Assembly (NCBI GenBank): GCA_002328075.1
Contig: DCVT01000031.1
Coordinates: 1-64,000, forward strand
Direction of reading: 5' to 3'
DNA length: 64,000 bases
Source: Anaerolineales bacterium UBA2181
GTDB lineage: Bacteria > Chloroflexota > Anaerolineae > Promineifilales > UBA4811
Under the pieces are notes generated by a model. That model was not told where the DNA came from. It saw only the letters and a program-made list of their open reading frames with translations, and ran no database searches. This document shows, piece by piece, positions 24,451 through 33,320 of the stretch; the first letter of the stretch is position 1; every line of letters starts with the position of its first letter. The translations under genes were made by a program, and so were the position numbers.

Positions 24451-25422
24451 ATGAAAAAGCTCGGCCGCATCCTGTTAGTCGTTTTTGTGGTCCTGTTGCT
24501 GTTGGTGGTGATCGGCCCCCTGTTGGTGCCGATTCCGCCGCTCAGGGATGCAGTACCAGCCGATCTGTTGGCCGATCCCGACAGCCAGTTTGTGGACGTT
24601 GATGGCCTGCGGGTTCATTTCAAGTCCGAGGGCGTTGGCCACCCGACTCTGATCTTGCTGCACGGTTTTGGCGCCAGTCTCTTCTCATGGCATCGGGTGA
24701 TGGAATCGCTGGCCGAGCAGGGTCAAGTTGTCGCCTTCGACCGGCCGGCATTCGGCCTCACCCAGCGGCCAATGCCGGGAGATTGGGAGGGAGAAAGCCC
24801 CTACAGTCTACCGTCGCAGGTGTCCCAGACGATCGGTTTGATGGACGCGTTGGGTGTGAAGCAAGCCGTCCTGGTGGGTAATTCGGCGGGTGGCACGGTG
24901 GCAGTCGCGACGGCGCTGGCGGCTCCCGAGCGGGTTACTGGATTGGTGCTTGTCTCACCGGCACTCTCCAGCCATGGACCGGTTCCCGGCTGGCTCACCC
25001 CCCTGCTGCGCACACCGCAGATGCGGCGGATAGGGCCCTTGATGGTGCGCTCCATTGCCACGTGGGGCGAACAGACCATTGACCTGGCCTGGCACAACCC
25101 GGACCGTGTCGACGAGCGGACGCTGGAGGGGTATCGAAAGCCGTTGCAGGTTCAGAACTGGGACCGGGCATTATGGGAGTTCACCGTGGCCAGCCGACCA
25201 ACCTCGCTGCTCGAGCGTGCGCACGAGCTACAACTACCAGTTCTGGTCATCACGGGTGATGATGACCGGTTGGTGCCGACTGAGCAAAGCATCCGTTTGG
25301 CACCCGAGTTGCCCAACGCCGAACTGGTGGTGATTCCGGCGTGCGGACATGTGTCACATGAAGAGTGCCCGGAGGCATTTCTGGCAGGAGTCACCTCCTG
25401 GCTGGAAAGGTATGTTCCATGA
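24451..25422 (+). CDS. Membrane-anchored alpha/beta hydrolase
   Basis: A 323-residue alpha/beta hydrolase with a single N-terminal membrane helix (about residues 6-27) that would anchor it in the cytoplasmic membrane. The fold markers are LILLHGFGASLFSW (oxyanion loop), the nucleophile elbow VGNSAGG (Ser145), the acid in ITGDDDRLVP and the His in IPACGHVSHEE. The catalytic triad is complete. The substrate is unknown, probably a lipophilic ester. Its stop overlaps the start of the selenocysteine peroxiredoxin by four bases (ATGA). Confidence 0.88.
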   Translation: MKKLGRILLVVFVVLLLLVVIGPLLVPIPPLRDAVPADLLADPDSQFVDVDGLRVHFKSEGVGHPTLILLHGFGASLFSWHRVMESLAEQGQVVAFDRPAFGLTQRPMPGDWEGESPYSLPSQVSQTIGLMDALGVKQAVLVGNSAGGTVAVATALAAPERVTGLVLVSPALSSHGPVPGWLTPLLRTPQMRRIGPLMVRSIATWGEQTIDLAWHNPDRVDERTLEGYRKPLQVQNWDRALWEFTVASRPTSLLERAHELQLPVLVITGDDDRLVPTEQSIRLAPELPNAELVVIPACGHVSHEECPEAFLAGVTSWLERYVP

Positions 25423-25898
25423 GCAAGGTAACCATTGACAAGCCGGCTCCCGATTTCAGCTTGTCCGACTTTGAGGGCCGACTCGTTCGGCTAGCCGATT
25501 TTCGAGGTCAAAAGCACGTGGTGTTGGTCTTTAACCGTGGCTTTACCTGACCGTTTTGCCAACGGCACATGGCGCAGTTGCGCCAAGACTACCGCGAGTT
25601 TGTGGAACGCAATGCCCAAGTGTTGGTAGTCGGCCCCGAGAATGCTGCTGCCTTTGCCCGTTATTGGAAAAGGGAAGATCTTCCCTATCCGGGCATTCCC
25701 GATCCAGACCACAGCGTGCTCAAACGCTACGGCCAGGAAGTGAACCTTTTCAAATTGGGTCGTATGCCGGCTCAGGTGATTGTAGATCGGCACGGTTTGG
25801 CGCGGTACGCCCATTATGGACATTCGATGCAGGACATACCTCCCAACGAGGAGCTGTTGGCTTTGCTGGATTTACTCAATCAGTCCGGTGGGGACTGA
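25419..25898 (+). CDS. Peroxiredoxin-like selenoprotein (in-frame TGA as Sec44)
   Basis: A 159-residue AhpC/TSA-type thioredoxin-fold protein if the TGA at 25548-25550 is read through. Before it the frame gives KVTIDKPAPDFSLSDFEGR and VLVFNRGFT; after it, in the same frame, PFCQRHMAQLRQDYREF and then a normal C-terminal half with the cis-Pro-type KLGRMPAQVIVDRHG to a TGA stop. Relatives have Cys at this position (RGFxCPFCRxH), so the TGA replaces exactly the catalytic cysteine, giving a UxxC redox motif with Cys47. A stem-loop suitable as a bacterial SECIS lies just downstream. Similar Prx-like selenoproteins are known. The alternatives are a sequencing error (TGC or TGT to TGA) or a pseudogene. 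Cotranslation with the upstream hydrolase is likely. Confidence 0.85.
25548..25585 (+). promoter_or_regulatory. Sec codon and putative bacterial SECIS element
   Basis: After the TGA (25548-25550) a 6-bp perfect stem TGGCGC/GCGCCA (25570-25575 and 25580-25585) closes the loop AGTT, which begins 25 bases past the codon and contains the G-U pair favoured by SelB. A smaller hairpin, CCGTT/AACGG with a 5-base loop, fills the space at 25551-25565. Spacing and loop fit the bacterial SECIS model. Confidence 0.7.
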
Positions 25899-25921
25899 TC
25901 CGTTCCGAGGAGTGGTATAAT

Positions 25922-26263
25922 CTAACCGCCTTGCGCGATTGCCTTGAGCGCCTCGAGCAACGCCTCAAACTCCTCGCGGCAGGGCGGACACCGATCCAGA
26001 TGCGCCTGGACCAGGGGTAAAGCCTCGGCTGGCTGCTTTCCAATCAACTTCAATTCGGCGAACTGATCGACCTTGTCGTAGCATTCGTCACACGACAGCT
26101 CGTCATCGTCCGTAAAAAACACTAGCTCGACCAATCGCTTCAACTGCTCTCGGTTCAATTTGGCAAATGACCCTGTGCTTTGATCTGCAGCTATCTTGGG
26201 CGATGTTTCTTCGCCAGGAACAGAAGGATGCGGTCTGTTGCTTTGCCACTCTTGGTTGGTCAT
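25922..26263 (-). CDS. Putative zinc-finger anti-sigma factor
   Basis: A 113-residue soluble protein. The C-terminal half contains an anti-sigma-like zinc-binding helix HLDRCPPCREEFEALLEAL (HxxxCxxC). The middle has another Cys pair in ELSCDECYDKVDQ. It follows the ECF sigma gene on the same strand, the usual partner arrangement. There is no membrane segment, so it is a cytoplasmic ZAS-type regulator rather than a receptor. The ATG at 26263 has only a weak AGG; a TTG at 26341 overlapping the sigma gene end would add 26 residues and is the alternative. Confidence 0.7.
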   Translation of the reverse strand: MTNQEWQSNRPHPSVPGEETSPKIAADQSTGSFAKLNREQLKRLVELVFFTDDDELSCDECYDKVDQFAELKLIGKQPAEALPLVQAHLDRCPPCREEFEALLEALKAIAQGG

Positions 26264-26330
26264 ATCAAGCCTGTTAGCTACGATGCGGCGGGTTGGGCAT
26301 ATCTTACCGAGCAACCCGCTATTCCGGCAG

Positions 26331-26948
26331 TCACGTTTCAAAAGCAGCCATGACGTCCTGCGCAGTCAGACCTTCTTGGTGCATCCGCTGCTTCAGTCTC
26401 TTCCGGGCGTCATGAAGCAGCTTGTAAAGAGCATTGGCATTGGTGTTCATGCGGCGCGCCACTTCAGGCAGCGGCATACCCTGGACGACAATGGCGGTCA
26501 ATGCTTGCCGCTGCCTGTCAGTCAATTCCTCCTGGATCAGGCGTTGGACGGTTTTCAGCAAGGATCCCTGCGTGGCCATTTGCTCCGGGCCAGCGGTTTC
26601 GTCTGCCAGAGACGGAGGAACGAAATCACCTTCATAGGCATCCGCCATCCCGTTCAGTGAGACGTCCTGCCACCTCCTTCGTCGAAGCTCGGTCAGGGCC
26701 GTGTGGATGGCGATTTTCTGAGCCCAGGTCGTGAACTGACTCTCGCCCCGGAAGGTCTCCAGTTTGTCCAGAATGCGAAGGAGAGCATCCTGAGCCAGGT
26801 CTTCTATCGTCTCTTCGTGAAGGCCGCCCGATCGGCCGAGCGCATATGTGAGGCCGCGCAGCAAAAGAGCGCGCAGGTCCTCCAGAGCCAAATCCCGGTC
26901 AGCACCCTTGAGATCGGCCAGCCAATCCGCGTTCGAGCGCACCTTCAT
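26331..26948 (-). CDS. ECF-type RNA polymerase sigma factor
   Basis: A 205-residue sigma-70 family factor lacking region 1 and most of region 3. Region 2 covers about residues 25-95 (IEDLAQDALLRILDKLETF, then FTTWAQKIAIHTALTELRRR). Region 4 covers about 138-195 (LTDRQRQALTAIVVQGMPLP with VARRMNTNANALYKLLHDAR). It is followed by the anti-sigma gene and preceded by a LysM surface protein with a 17-base gap, so all three form a unit. The LysM/LTD protein may be a cotranscribed target or sensor. Confidence 0.9.
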   Translation of the reverse strand: MKVRSNADWLADLKGADRDLALEDLRALLLRGLTYALGRSGGLHEETIEDLAQDALLRILDKLETFRGESQFTTWAQKIAIHTALTELRRRRWQDVSLNGMADAYEGDFVPPSLADETAGPEQMATQGSLLKTVQRLIQEELTDRQRQALTAIVVQGMPLPEVARRMNTNANALYKLLHDARKRLKQRMHQEGLTAQDVMAAFET

Positions 26949-26965
26949 TGTATTCGACCCTGGGT

Positions 26966-27730
26966 TCAGGGGATGGTATACGAGTGGCGCGCCGTTCCGT
27001 CCGCGTCCCGCAGCGTGGCCGTCTCACCGGATTCCCATACCGGGAACTCGATGCCCCAATTAAGGGCGGAGGTCGTGTCGACCCCCTTTTTGGTGTACAG
27101 CATCAGTGTCACGCCATCGCCAAACAGGATGAGGGGTTTAAAGATGTAGACGTTTCCGTGGCCATCCTCCAGTCGCCAGTTCACCAGATCGATCTGCCGG
27201 CTTCCCTCATTGGCAATAATCACCACTTCAGCGTCCAGTTCGCCGACGCCGCGGATGTCACGGATGATCACCCGAGCCTCACCCGCGGCCGGAGGCACGG
27301 TCGGAATGGGCGTCGGTGGTTGGGCAAGGGTGGGTGTGGCAGTGGGCTCAGGGGTTAGCGTTGGTATTCCCCCTACTGGGATAACCAACTCTTGCCCAGG
27401 CTTAATCTGGTTGGGATCCGATAGATTGTTGTAGGTCGCGATATCCTGCCAGGGTACGTCGAATTGCTGGGCAATGATGCCCAGTGTCTCGCCGGCCTGT
27501 ACAATATGGACCACCAAGCTAGAGGGGAGCTCGGTTGACGCAGGCTCGAGTTCAGCGGCCGCTGCTGCCTCGGCGGTAGTCGCGGGAGTGGTGTCAGAGA
27601 AGGGTGTGGTGGCGGCAACGCTTGGCTCCTCCGTCTGACGTTGATCCCACAGGTAGAGTATCCCCATCACCACGGCGGCCGACACCAGGATGTTGAGCAA
27701 TATGAACGGCACGTAGCGTCTCGCAGCCAT
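26966..27730 (-). CDS. Membrane-anchored LysM and lamin-tail-domain protein
   Basis: A 254-residue exported protein. An N-terminal membrane helix (residues about 8-27) is followed by an Ala/Thr/Glu-rich linker, one LysM repeat (VQAGETLGIIAQQFDVPWQD through IKPGQELVIP, about 73-117) that should bind peptidoglycan-type glycans, a Pro/Thr linker (TPEPTATPTL), and a lamin-tail domain (about 155-254: VVIIANEGSRQIDLVNWRLE). It resembles surface proteins common in Chloroflexota. It is the first gene of a unit with the sigma and anti-sigma genes. Confidence 0.85.
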   Translation of the reverse strand: MAARRYVPFILLNILVSAAVVMGILYLWDQRQTEEPSVAATTPFSDTTPATTAEAAAAAELEPASTELPSSLVVHIVQAGETLGIIAQQFDVPWQDIATYNNLSDPNQIKPGQELVIPVGGIPTLTPEPTATPTLAQPPTPIPTVPPAAGEARVIIRDIRGVGELDAEVVIIANEGSRQIDLVNWRLEDGHGNVYIFKPLILFGDGVTLMLYTKKGVDTTSALNWGIEFPVWESGETATLRDADGTARHSYTIP

Positions 27731-27788
27731 CAGCCTTCTCCCTCGGATGAACCACCCGCGGCTATCTTAACACGGATACCCCGATCAC

Positions 27789-28949
27789 TCAACCTAACGC
27801 CTTTTCATAGACGCGATAGGTCCGGTAGATTTTGCCACCCATCATCTCAATAGCTCGGTTCATCATGTCATTGTTGGCCAGGATCCAGGAAGCCTCCGCC
27901 TGAGTGTACCCGGCCTCGATTGCCCGCTTGACGGTCTCGTAATAGAACAGCGCATCCACGCCTCGTGCGCGATACTCCTCGACCACACCCATCGCAAAGA
28001 CACGCAACAGCTTGACCTTGCGTCTCTCCAGAAGCAGCCGGATGGCCGCCAGGTAACTGCTGAGGACCGACGGCCCCGGCCGGGCCTTGAGCAGGATTTC
28101 GTTCGCATTGGGCAAAGGGACAGAAGCAGCAATTGGTTTCCCGTCGACCTCTGCGAACAGCGTCACTCGCGGGTCAACAATCATCTTTAGGCTCTCAGCC
28201 AGGTGATGCAGTTCGCGATCGGTCAACGGCACAAAGCCCCAGTTCTTGCTCCAGGCCGCGTTATAGATCTCTTTGAAGCGCACCAGTTCGTTGTCCCAAT
28301 CCTTCATGTTAATCTCGCGGATGCTGATGTGGTAGCGGGCGCGTATCTTTTCGACCACCCTGACCAACTTGGGTGGCATTTTTTCGCCATGGGGGCCATA
28401 AAGCTCTGGAATGGAAAAGTACCAGGCCCAGAGGTCCATGGCAGGCACAAAGCCCGCCGACTCGATCTGCGCCACATAGTACTGCGGGTTGTAGGTCATC
28501 TCAATGACGGGAGGTCCATCAAATCCGTCTACCAGCAAGCCATATGTATGATTGCTGGAATAGTTGGAGGGTCCCAGGATCTTGGACATGCCGCGCTGCC
28601 GGGCCCAATCGCAAGCTGCCTCAAGCAGGGCATGTGCCGCTTCTTGATCTGGAAGTACTTCAAAGAAACCAAAGTGAGCGGCGCGCTCCTGGTGAAACTC
28701 GTTGTGACGATGATTCACGATGGCGGCGATGGTGCCTACGGGCTTGTCGCCACGCCAGGCCATCAGGAATTCGGCATCCGCAAACTCGAAAAATGGGTGC
28801 TTTTCCCGATTGAAAAGCACCTGACGGTCAAAATACAGCGGAGGGACCCAGTGCGGGTCGCCCCGGTAGACAACCCACGGGAAGCCCAGAAACATTTTCC
28901 ATTCAACCGGCGTCTTGACAACGCGAACAACTGGTGGTTCATTGCTCAT
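27789..28949 (-). CDS. GNAT acetyltransferase-like protein (YghO type)
   Basis: A 386-residue cytoplasmic protein with a GNAT-fold C-terminal half. The N-terminal half has KMFLGFPWVVYRGDPHWVPP and RGMSKILGPSNYSSNHTYG, stretches typical of the YghO/uncharacterised acetyltransferase-like family found in many bacteria. The C-terminal half has VFAMGVVEEYRARGVDALFY, the acetyl-CoA loop region. Length is normal for this family. Its biological substrate is not known. AGGAGGT sits just before the ATG. It reads toward the LysM gene with a 58-base gap, and has no obvious partner. Confidence 0.82.
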   Translation of the reverse strand: MSNEPPVVRVVKTPVEWKMFLGFPWVVYRGDPHWVPPLYFDRQVLFNREKHPFFEFADAEFLMAWRGDKPVGTIAAIVNHRHNEFHQERAAHFGFFEVLPDQEAAHALLEAACDWARQRGMSKILGPSNYSSNHTYGLLVDGFDGPPVIEMTYNPQYYVAQIESAGFVPAMDLWAWYFSIPELYGPHGEKMPPKLVRVVEKIRARYHISIREINMKDWDNELVRFKEIYNAAWSKNWGFVPLTDRELHHLAESLKMIVDPRVTLFAEVDGKPIAASVPLPNANEILLKARPGPSVLSSYLAAIRLLLERRKVKLLRVFAMGVVEEYRARGVDALFYYETVKRAIEAGYTQAEASWILANNDMMNRAIEMMGGKIYRTYRVYEKALG

Positions 28950-29039
28950 TGAAGACCTCCTGTGGCGGTCAGCCTGTCGAACAGATTATATGCCCGGACT
29001 GCGCCAAGGTCAACCGCACAACCGACGCGGTCGGCAGCA

Positions 29040-32000
29040 TTACGCTGGATGTCCTTGCCGCGTCGAGAGCCCGACGGCCAACAAACCAAACAACGCTAGC
29101 CCGGCTATCAGCGGAACAACCTGATGTTGCTCCGGTGGTGCGAGCTCAGGGGGCTCCGTGGGGACCGGCGTAGCCGGAGGTTCCGAAGCGGTAGTCACCT
29201 GAAACGACCAGACGGGACCGATTGTCAGGTCTCCCTGCCGGTCGCGAGCTACCACGCGCCAGTAGTACCTGGTCCGTCGCTCCAATCGGTCGAGCTCGAT
29301 GGTGGGTACTCCAAGTTCTGTAGCCACCAGCGGCGGCGGGTTCTCGGTGCCGAGGTGAAGGTCATAGGACAACGGATCACAATCAAAAGGGAGAGGTCCC
29401 CAGCCCAGTGTGACTCGTGGTTCTGGTGCACCGTCAGACGGGAGAAGGTAGAACGTGGTACCGTCTGCCGGTTCGGGAGTTTGCGGTACAGGAGGCATCA
29501 CCGGAATGCCATCGGGATCGAATGCCAGCGTCACCAATTCCCCAATGTCGGCTACATATGCTACAGTACCCAGCGCCATGACGTCCAGGGCGTAACCCGT
29601 GTGCCAGAACCCGACCTCGGCCGGGTGCGTCGGATCCTGCAGGTTGATCACTCTCAAGCCACACTCGCTATCCGCGATGTATCCCAATCCGTCTGAACCG
29701 AGCGCAATCGCGCGCGCGTGGCCAGGTGTCTCCAACCGCCCGATCTGCACCGGTGCGGCCGGATCACTGATATCGAGTACCGCCAGTCCGGCATGCGCGT
29801 CCGCCACATATGCCAGGGTACCCACAACCTCCAGATCGGTCGGTTCCATGCCATCGGGCAGCACAACGGCCAACTCGGCCGGACCCGGCCGCGGCTGACT
29901 GACGTCCATCCAACTCACCCGTTCGTCCCAGATGGCCCACAGCCGGCCTTCCTGCACGTACAACTGCTGAGGGGCGTCACCGGTCGGCGATGGCAAACCG
30001 GCCATGAGCACAGGTGACGCCGGATCCGACAAGTCAACCACCAAGCCACCCTGATTTTCCACCGCGAGGAAAGCGCGTTCACCGCGCGCGGTCACCGCCC
30101 GGACTGCCTGGCCCAGGGGCAGTTCGCCAATCAACTCGGGAGCGCCGGCCAGGATGTTATCGAAAACCAAGAGCCCACGCTCCGAGCCCACGAGTGCCAG
30201 GTCGCCCTCCAAATGCAAGCAGCGAGCCGCCGAGGAGAGTGGAATCGACATGACGAGCGTAACGGTCGGTGACCCGCCGAAATCATACAGCGAAAGGGCT
30301 TCACCCACCGCGAGTAGTCTCTCCTGCCCGGGTACCTGTTCGAGCGCCACGAACCTCGGTAGAGGCCCAACCGTGGCTAACGGTTCAGGCTTGCCCGGAT
30401 CCTCTAGGTTCCACACCCGAAACTGGCCCGCCCCGTAAGACGCGTTTGAGTTCGGTTCCCGGTAGGTGGCCTCCACGCCCACCAACAACTCCCGCCTATG
30501 CTCGTGAACGACCATTCCCCTTACGGTTCCCCCATTGCCCATCATGCTCAGAACCCGCGGACCGAAAGGATTGGATAGATCCAGCAGAGATACATGACCC
30601 GCGTCGCTGCCAACATATGCGGCCTCTCCGGCCACCAGCAAAGCCTCTCCGTTGATGGCCAGCCGAGCTACCAGCTCCGCGGTGCCCACCCCCATCAATC
30701 CCGCCGCCGGTTGCTCTGAACCGACCTCACGCAAATGCCAGACCGAAAACGCGTTCCCGTCCACGATGTAGGCAAAAGGTCCTGCCACCTGGAGTGTCTT
30801 GGCCGTAGCGGCAAACTGGCCCAACGGTTCCACGCCGAGAGTCGGGTGGCCCAGGTCGAGGAGAAGAAGCCTGGCTGTGCCGTGCCAGGTCGTCGCATAG
30901 GCTTGCTCGTCGTTGATCGGATATATGTGTTTCACGGCACCCGACAAGGGCACAGTTTGGAGTCGATTTGGCCGCGTTGTTGCCCTGGGGTCGACAACGT
31001 GCAAACCTGCCCGACCATCCGTCAGGTAGAGGTAAGCACCGTATGCCATGACATCTCCCAGGGGTGTTCCCGGCGTCCACCGGCCGACAAGATGGGGATC
31101 ACCAATATCTGCCAGGTCGTAGGTGAGCATACCCAGCGTCGATGAGGTGGCATACAACCGAGTGCCTACCTTTTCCAAACCCTGGATCGAGCTGTCGATC
31201 CACACATGCGAAACGGGCCGCGGCAGTTGCGGGTCGCTGACATCAGTGATCGACCAACCGGTTTCACCTGCCCCATACAGGATCTCCGGCTCTTCTGGTT
31301 GGGAGTACAGGTACGTAAGGGTGTCCATGGGGTCATACAGGACCTGGTCCACTGGGTTGGCTATTTCAGTGGCGTCCAGAACCCGTAGACCATGCCTTCC
31401 GGCCGCAAAGTAGACCAAACCACCGACGGCAACCACCTCTCCACCACCGCTGAACGGTCCCTGGTTATACCACTCGCGGGGGAATGGCAGTTGACTAGTA
31501 TCCAGAACGGTGAGTTGAGGCCCCCTGGCGCTCGAGGTAAAGAATAGCAGAGCGCCCAACCAATCCCATCCACCAACACCATCGATTGCTTGGTAACGTC
31601 CCATCACCACCGGGTTGCTGGAGGTGCGAACATCGACCGACATGAGTTGGTCATCGCCGACGATCACGGCGTTGCCACCCCACAATGCAACCCCCGATGC
31701 CGGTCCTGCTACCCGGGCCAACAAGACGGGTTGGTCCCGAAAACCCACATCGACAATTGCCAGTCCGGCTCCGACTGAGTCCGGTGCATCCCCCTGCAGT
31801 GCCAGGTATGCCCGTCGGCCGCTCACGACCAGATCCATCGCGTGCTGGTTCTCTGGCAGCCCCAGAGCGCCAATCAGATTGGGTGCCGCCGGCCGGCTGG
31901 CGTCCACTATTTGTAGCCCTCCATCATGAGCCGCCACGTAGACCAGGTTCCCGTCAGCACTCAGCGCTTGAGCCTCCCCAGCGATGAGCAATGTGCTCTG

Positions 32001-33299
32001 CAGTTTTGGCTCTCGCAGGTCCGTGAGGTTGACAATCACCAATCCCGCCGGGCCAGCTGCAACATACGCCAGGCTCTCGCCGACCCAGACATCCCGGGCA
32101 TCTCCCGGGATCTGGATCGAGCTGACGATTGTCGGCCGCAGTTCGTTGGTTACGTTGATGACGGCCAAGCCGGATTCGCGGGTAACTGCCAGTAGCGTAT
32201 CCCCTTCGATGTCCAGCGCCACGATTCCGCCTTCCAGAGACAACTGCGCCACGGGCTCGGGTCTCGCCGGATTGCGAACGTTCAGAATCCGCAGTCCACC
32301 TTCACCCGCCGCCAGATAGGCTCGGCTGCCGCGAACGACCACATCGTATGCCTCCCCGTCGGTTTCCGCATAGATCAAGACGGGGCGTGTGGAGCTCGAT
32401 ACATCAAAGATCTTCAGCCCGCCATCCACATCTGCCACGTAGGCAAACTGGTTCTCCACCGCAACGCGGCGACCCTTACGCGGCGGCGCAAAGCACCCGA
32501 CGACCTCTGGATGTTCCGGGTAGCTCACGTCTGCAAAGAAGATGCGGTCACCACTCGAAACGGCTAGCTTTTTGCCTTGCAGTTTCACATCTTGCACGCC
32601 TCCCGGCATAATCAGACTCCCGACCTCGCTGGGCAGATCAGGAGCGCTGACATCGATGACGCGCAAGCCTCCGTCGTCGGCAGCCAGGAAGACGAGGTGT
32701 CGGTCCGAATCTAGTTGTAGAGCCTGAGATTTCCCCGGCACCGCCAATTTGCCCACCACAACCGGCTCTTTTGGATTCGAGACATTTAGCACCCGCAAAC
32801 CGGCCGCGCGCGCCGCAACGACAGCAAACTGCCCAGCCACCTTGATCGCCTCACCGCCGCCCGGAAGAAAACCAAGTTGCTGTGGAAGGTACGGGTCTCG
32901 AACATCCACCGTTGCCAGACCGATAGGGGTGATCAGATAGGCAATTCCGCCCGACACAGCCAAAGCCTGGATACGACCTTGGTCGGGACTCATCCGGGAG
33001 AGGACAGCAGTACCGGTCCCGGGCCGGTCCATGTGCAGAATGGTGAGGGCGTCTCCCTCAGCGACGTACGCCAAGTCGCCCTCGATGATCACGTCCAACA
33101 CAAGCCCTCCGGTTTGCCCTAGGCGTTCTACCCGCTGATTGACGGGCGGCGGGACCATCGCCTGTCGGACGGGAGCAGCACCTGGATCAGCCGCAGCTGC
33201 CCGCCAGACCAACGCCAGCAGCGCGACACCCAAAACCGGCAGCAGGCGCTTGGCGGTCCAATAAAGGTTGGCGACGAAGGTAGCCCGGTAGTCTGTCAT
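29040..33299 (-). CDS. Giant LVIVD-repeat beta-propeller surface protein
   Basis: A 1419-residue exported protein. After an N-terminal hydrophobic signal (about residues 19-36) come more than 20 LVIVD-type repeats of about 40-45 residues, each with GDLAYVA..GLRVIDVS..PxxPxxVG-like elements (for example AYVADVDGGLKIFDVSSST and AYVAAGPAGLVIVNLTDLRE). These should form successive beta-propellers. A fibronectin-III-like domain follows (about 1290-1375, with RRTRYYWRVVARDRQGDL), then a C-terminal membrane helix (VVPLIAGLALFGLLAVGLST). The domain probably faces outside. The start ATG at 33299 is chosen over the TTG three bases earlier. The function is presumably adhesion or scaffolding; no catalytic motif is seen. 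Confidence 0.87.
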   Translation of the reverse strand: MTDYRATFVANLYWTAKRLLPVLGVALLALVWRAAAADPGAAPVRQAMVPPPVNQRVERLGQTGGLVLDVIIEGDLAYVAEGDALTILHMDRPGTGTAVLSRMSPDQGRIQALAVSGGIAYLITPIGLATVDVRDPYLPQQLGFLPGGGEAIKVAGQFAVVAARAAGLRVLNVSNPKEPVVVGKLAVPGKSQALQLDSDRHLVFLAADDGGLRVIDVSAPDLPSEVGSLIMPGGVQDVKLQGKKLAVSSGDRIFFADVSYPEHPEVVGCFAPPRKGRRVAVENQFAYVADVDGGLKIFDVSSSTRPVLIYAETDGEAYDVVVRGSRAYLAAGEGGLRILNVRNPARPEPVAQLSLEGGIVALDIEGDTLLAVTRESGLAVINVTNELRPTIVSSIQIPGDARDVWVGESLAYVAAGPAGLVIVNLTDLREPKLQSTLLIAGEAQALSADGNLVYVAAHDGGLQIVDASRPAAPNLIGALGLPENQHAMDLVVSGRRAYLALQGDAPDSVGAGLAIVDVGFRDQPVLLARVAGPASGVALWGGNAVIVGDDQLMSVDVRTSSNPVVMGRYQAIDGVGGWDWLGALLFFTSSARGPQLTVLDTSQLPFPREWYNQGPFSGGGEVVAVGGLVYFAAGRHGLRVLDATEIANPVDQVLYDPMDTLTYLYSQPEEPEILYGAGETGWSITDVSDPQLPRPVSHVWIDSSIQGLEKVGTRLYATSSTLGMLTYDLADIGDPHLVGRWTPGTPLGDVMAYGAYLYLTDGRAGLHVVDPRATTRPNRLQTVPLSGAVKHIYPINDEQAYATTWHGTARLLLLDLGHPTLGVEPLGQFAATAKTLQVAGPFAYIVDGNAFSVWHLREVGSEQPAAGLMGVGTAELVARLAINGEALLVAGEAAYVGSDAGHVSLLDLSNPFGPRVLSMMGNGGTVRGMVVHEHRRELLVGVEATYREPNSNASYGAGQFRVWNLEDPGKPEPLATVGPLPRFVALEQVPGQERLLAVGEALSLYDFGGSPTVTLVMSIPLSSAARCLHLEGDLALVGSERGLLVFDNILAGAPELIGELPLGQAVRAVTARGERAFLAVENQGGLVVDLSDPASPVLMAGLPSPTGDAPQQLYVQEGRLWAIWDERVSWMDVSQPRPGPAELAVVLPDGMEPTDLEVVGTLAYVADAHAGLAVLDISDPAAPVQIGRLETPGHARAIALGSDGLGYIADSECGLRVINLQDPTHPAEVGFWHTGYALDVMALGTVAYVADIGELVTLAFDPDGIPVMPPVPQTPEPADGTTFYLLPSDGAPEPRVTLGWGPLPFDCDPLSYDLHLGTENPPPLVATELGVPTIELDRLERRTRYYWRVVARDRQGDLTIGPVWSFQVTTASEPPATPVPTEPPELAPPEQHQVVPLIAGLALFGLLAVGLSTRQGHPA

Positions 33300-33311
33300 C
33301 AAACCACCGAT

Positions 33312-33320
33312 ATTATAGCA
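33312..33320 (-). promoter_or_regulatory. Extended -10 promoter of the LVIVD-repeat gene
   Basis: Minus strand: TATAAT at 33312-33317 preceded by TG one base upstream (TGCTATAAT), an extended -10. There is no good -35. The transcript would begin a few bases before the ATG at 33299. Confidence 0.55.

Noticed and set aside
25419..25550. Reading the peroxiredoxin as two genes or a plain nonsense pseudogene
   Set aside because: The frame is intact on both sides, the TGA falls exactly on the catalytic position and a SECIS-like hairpin follows; a decayed gene would not be expected to show this. A sequencing error remains possible.
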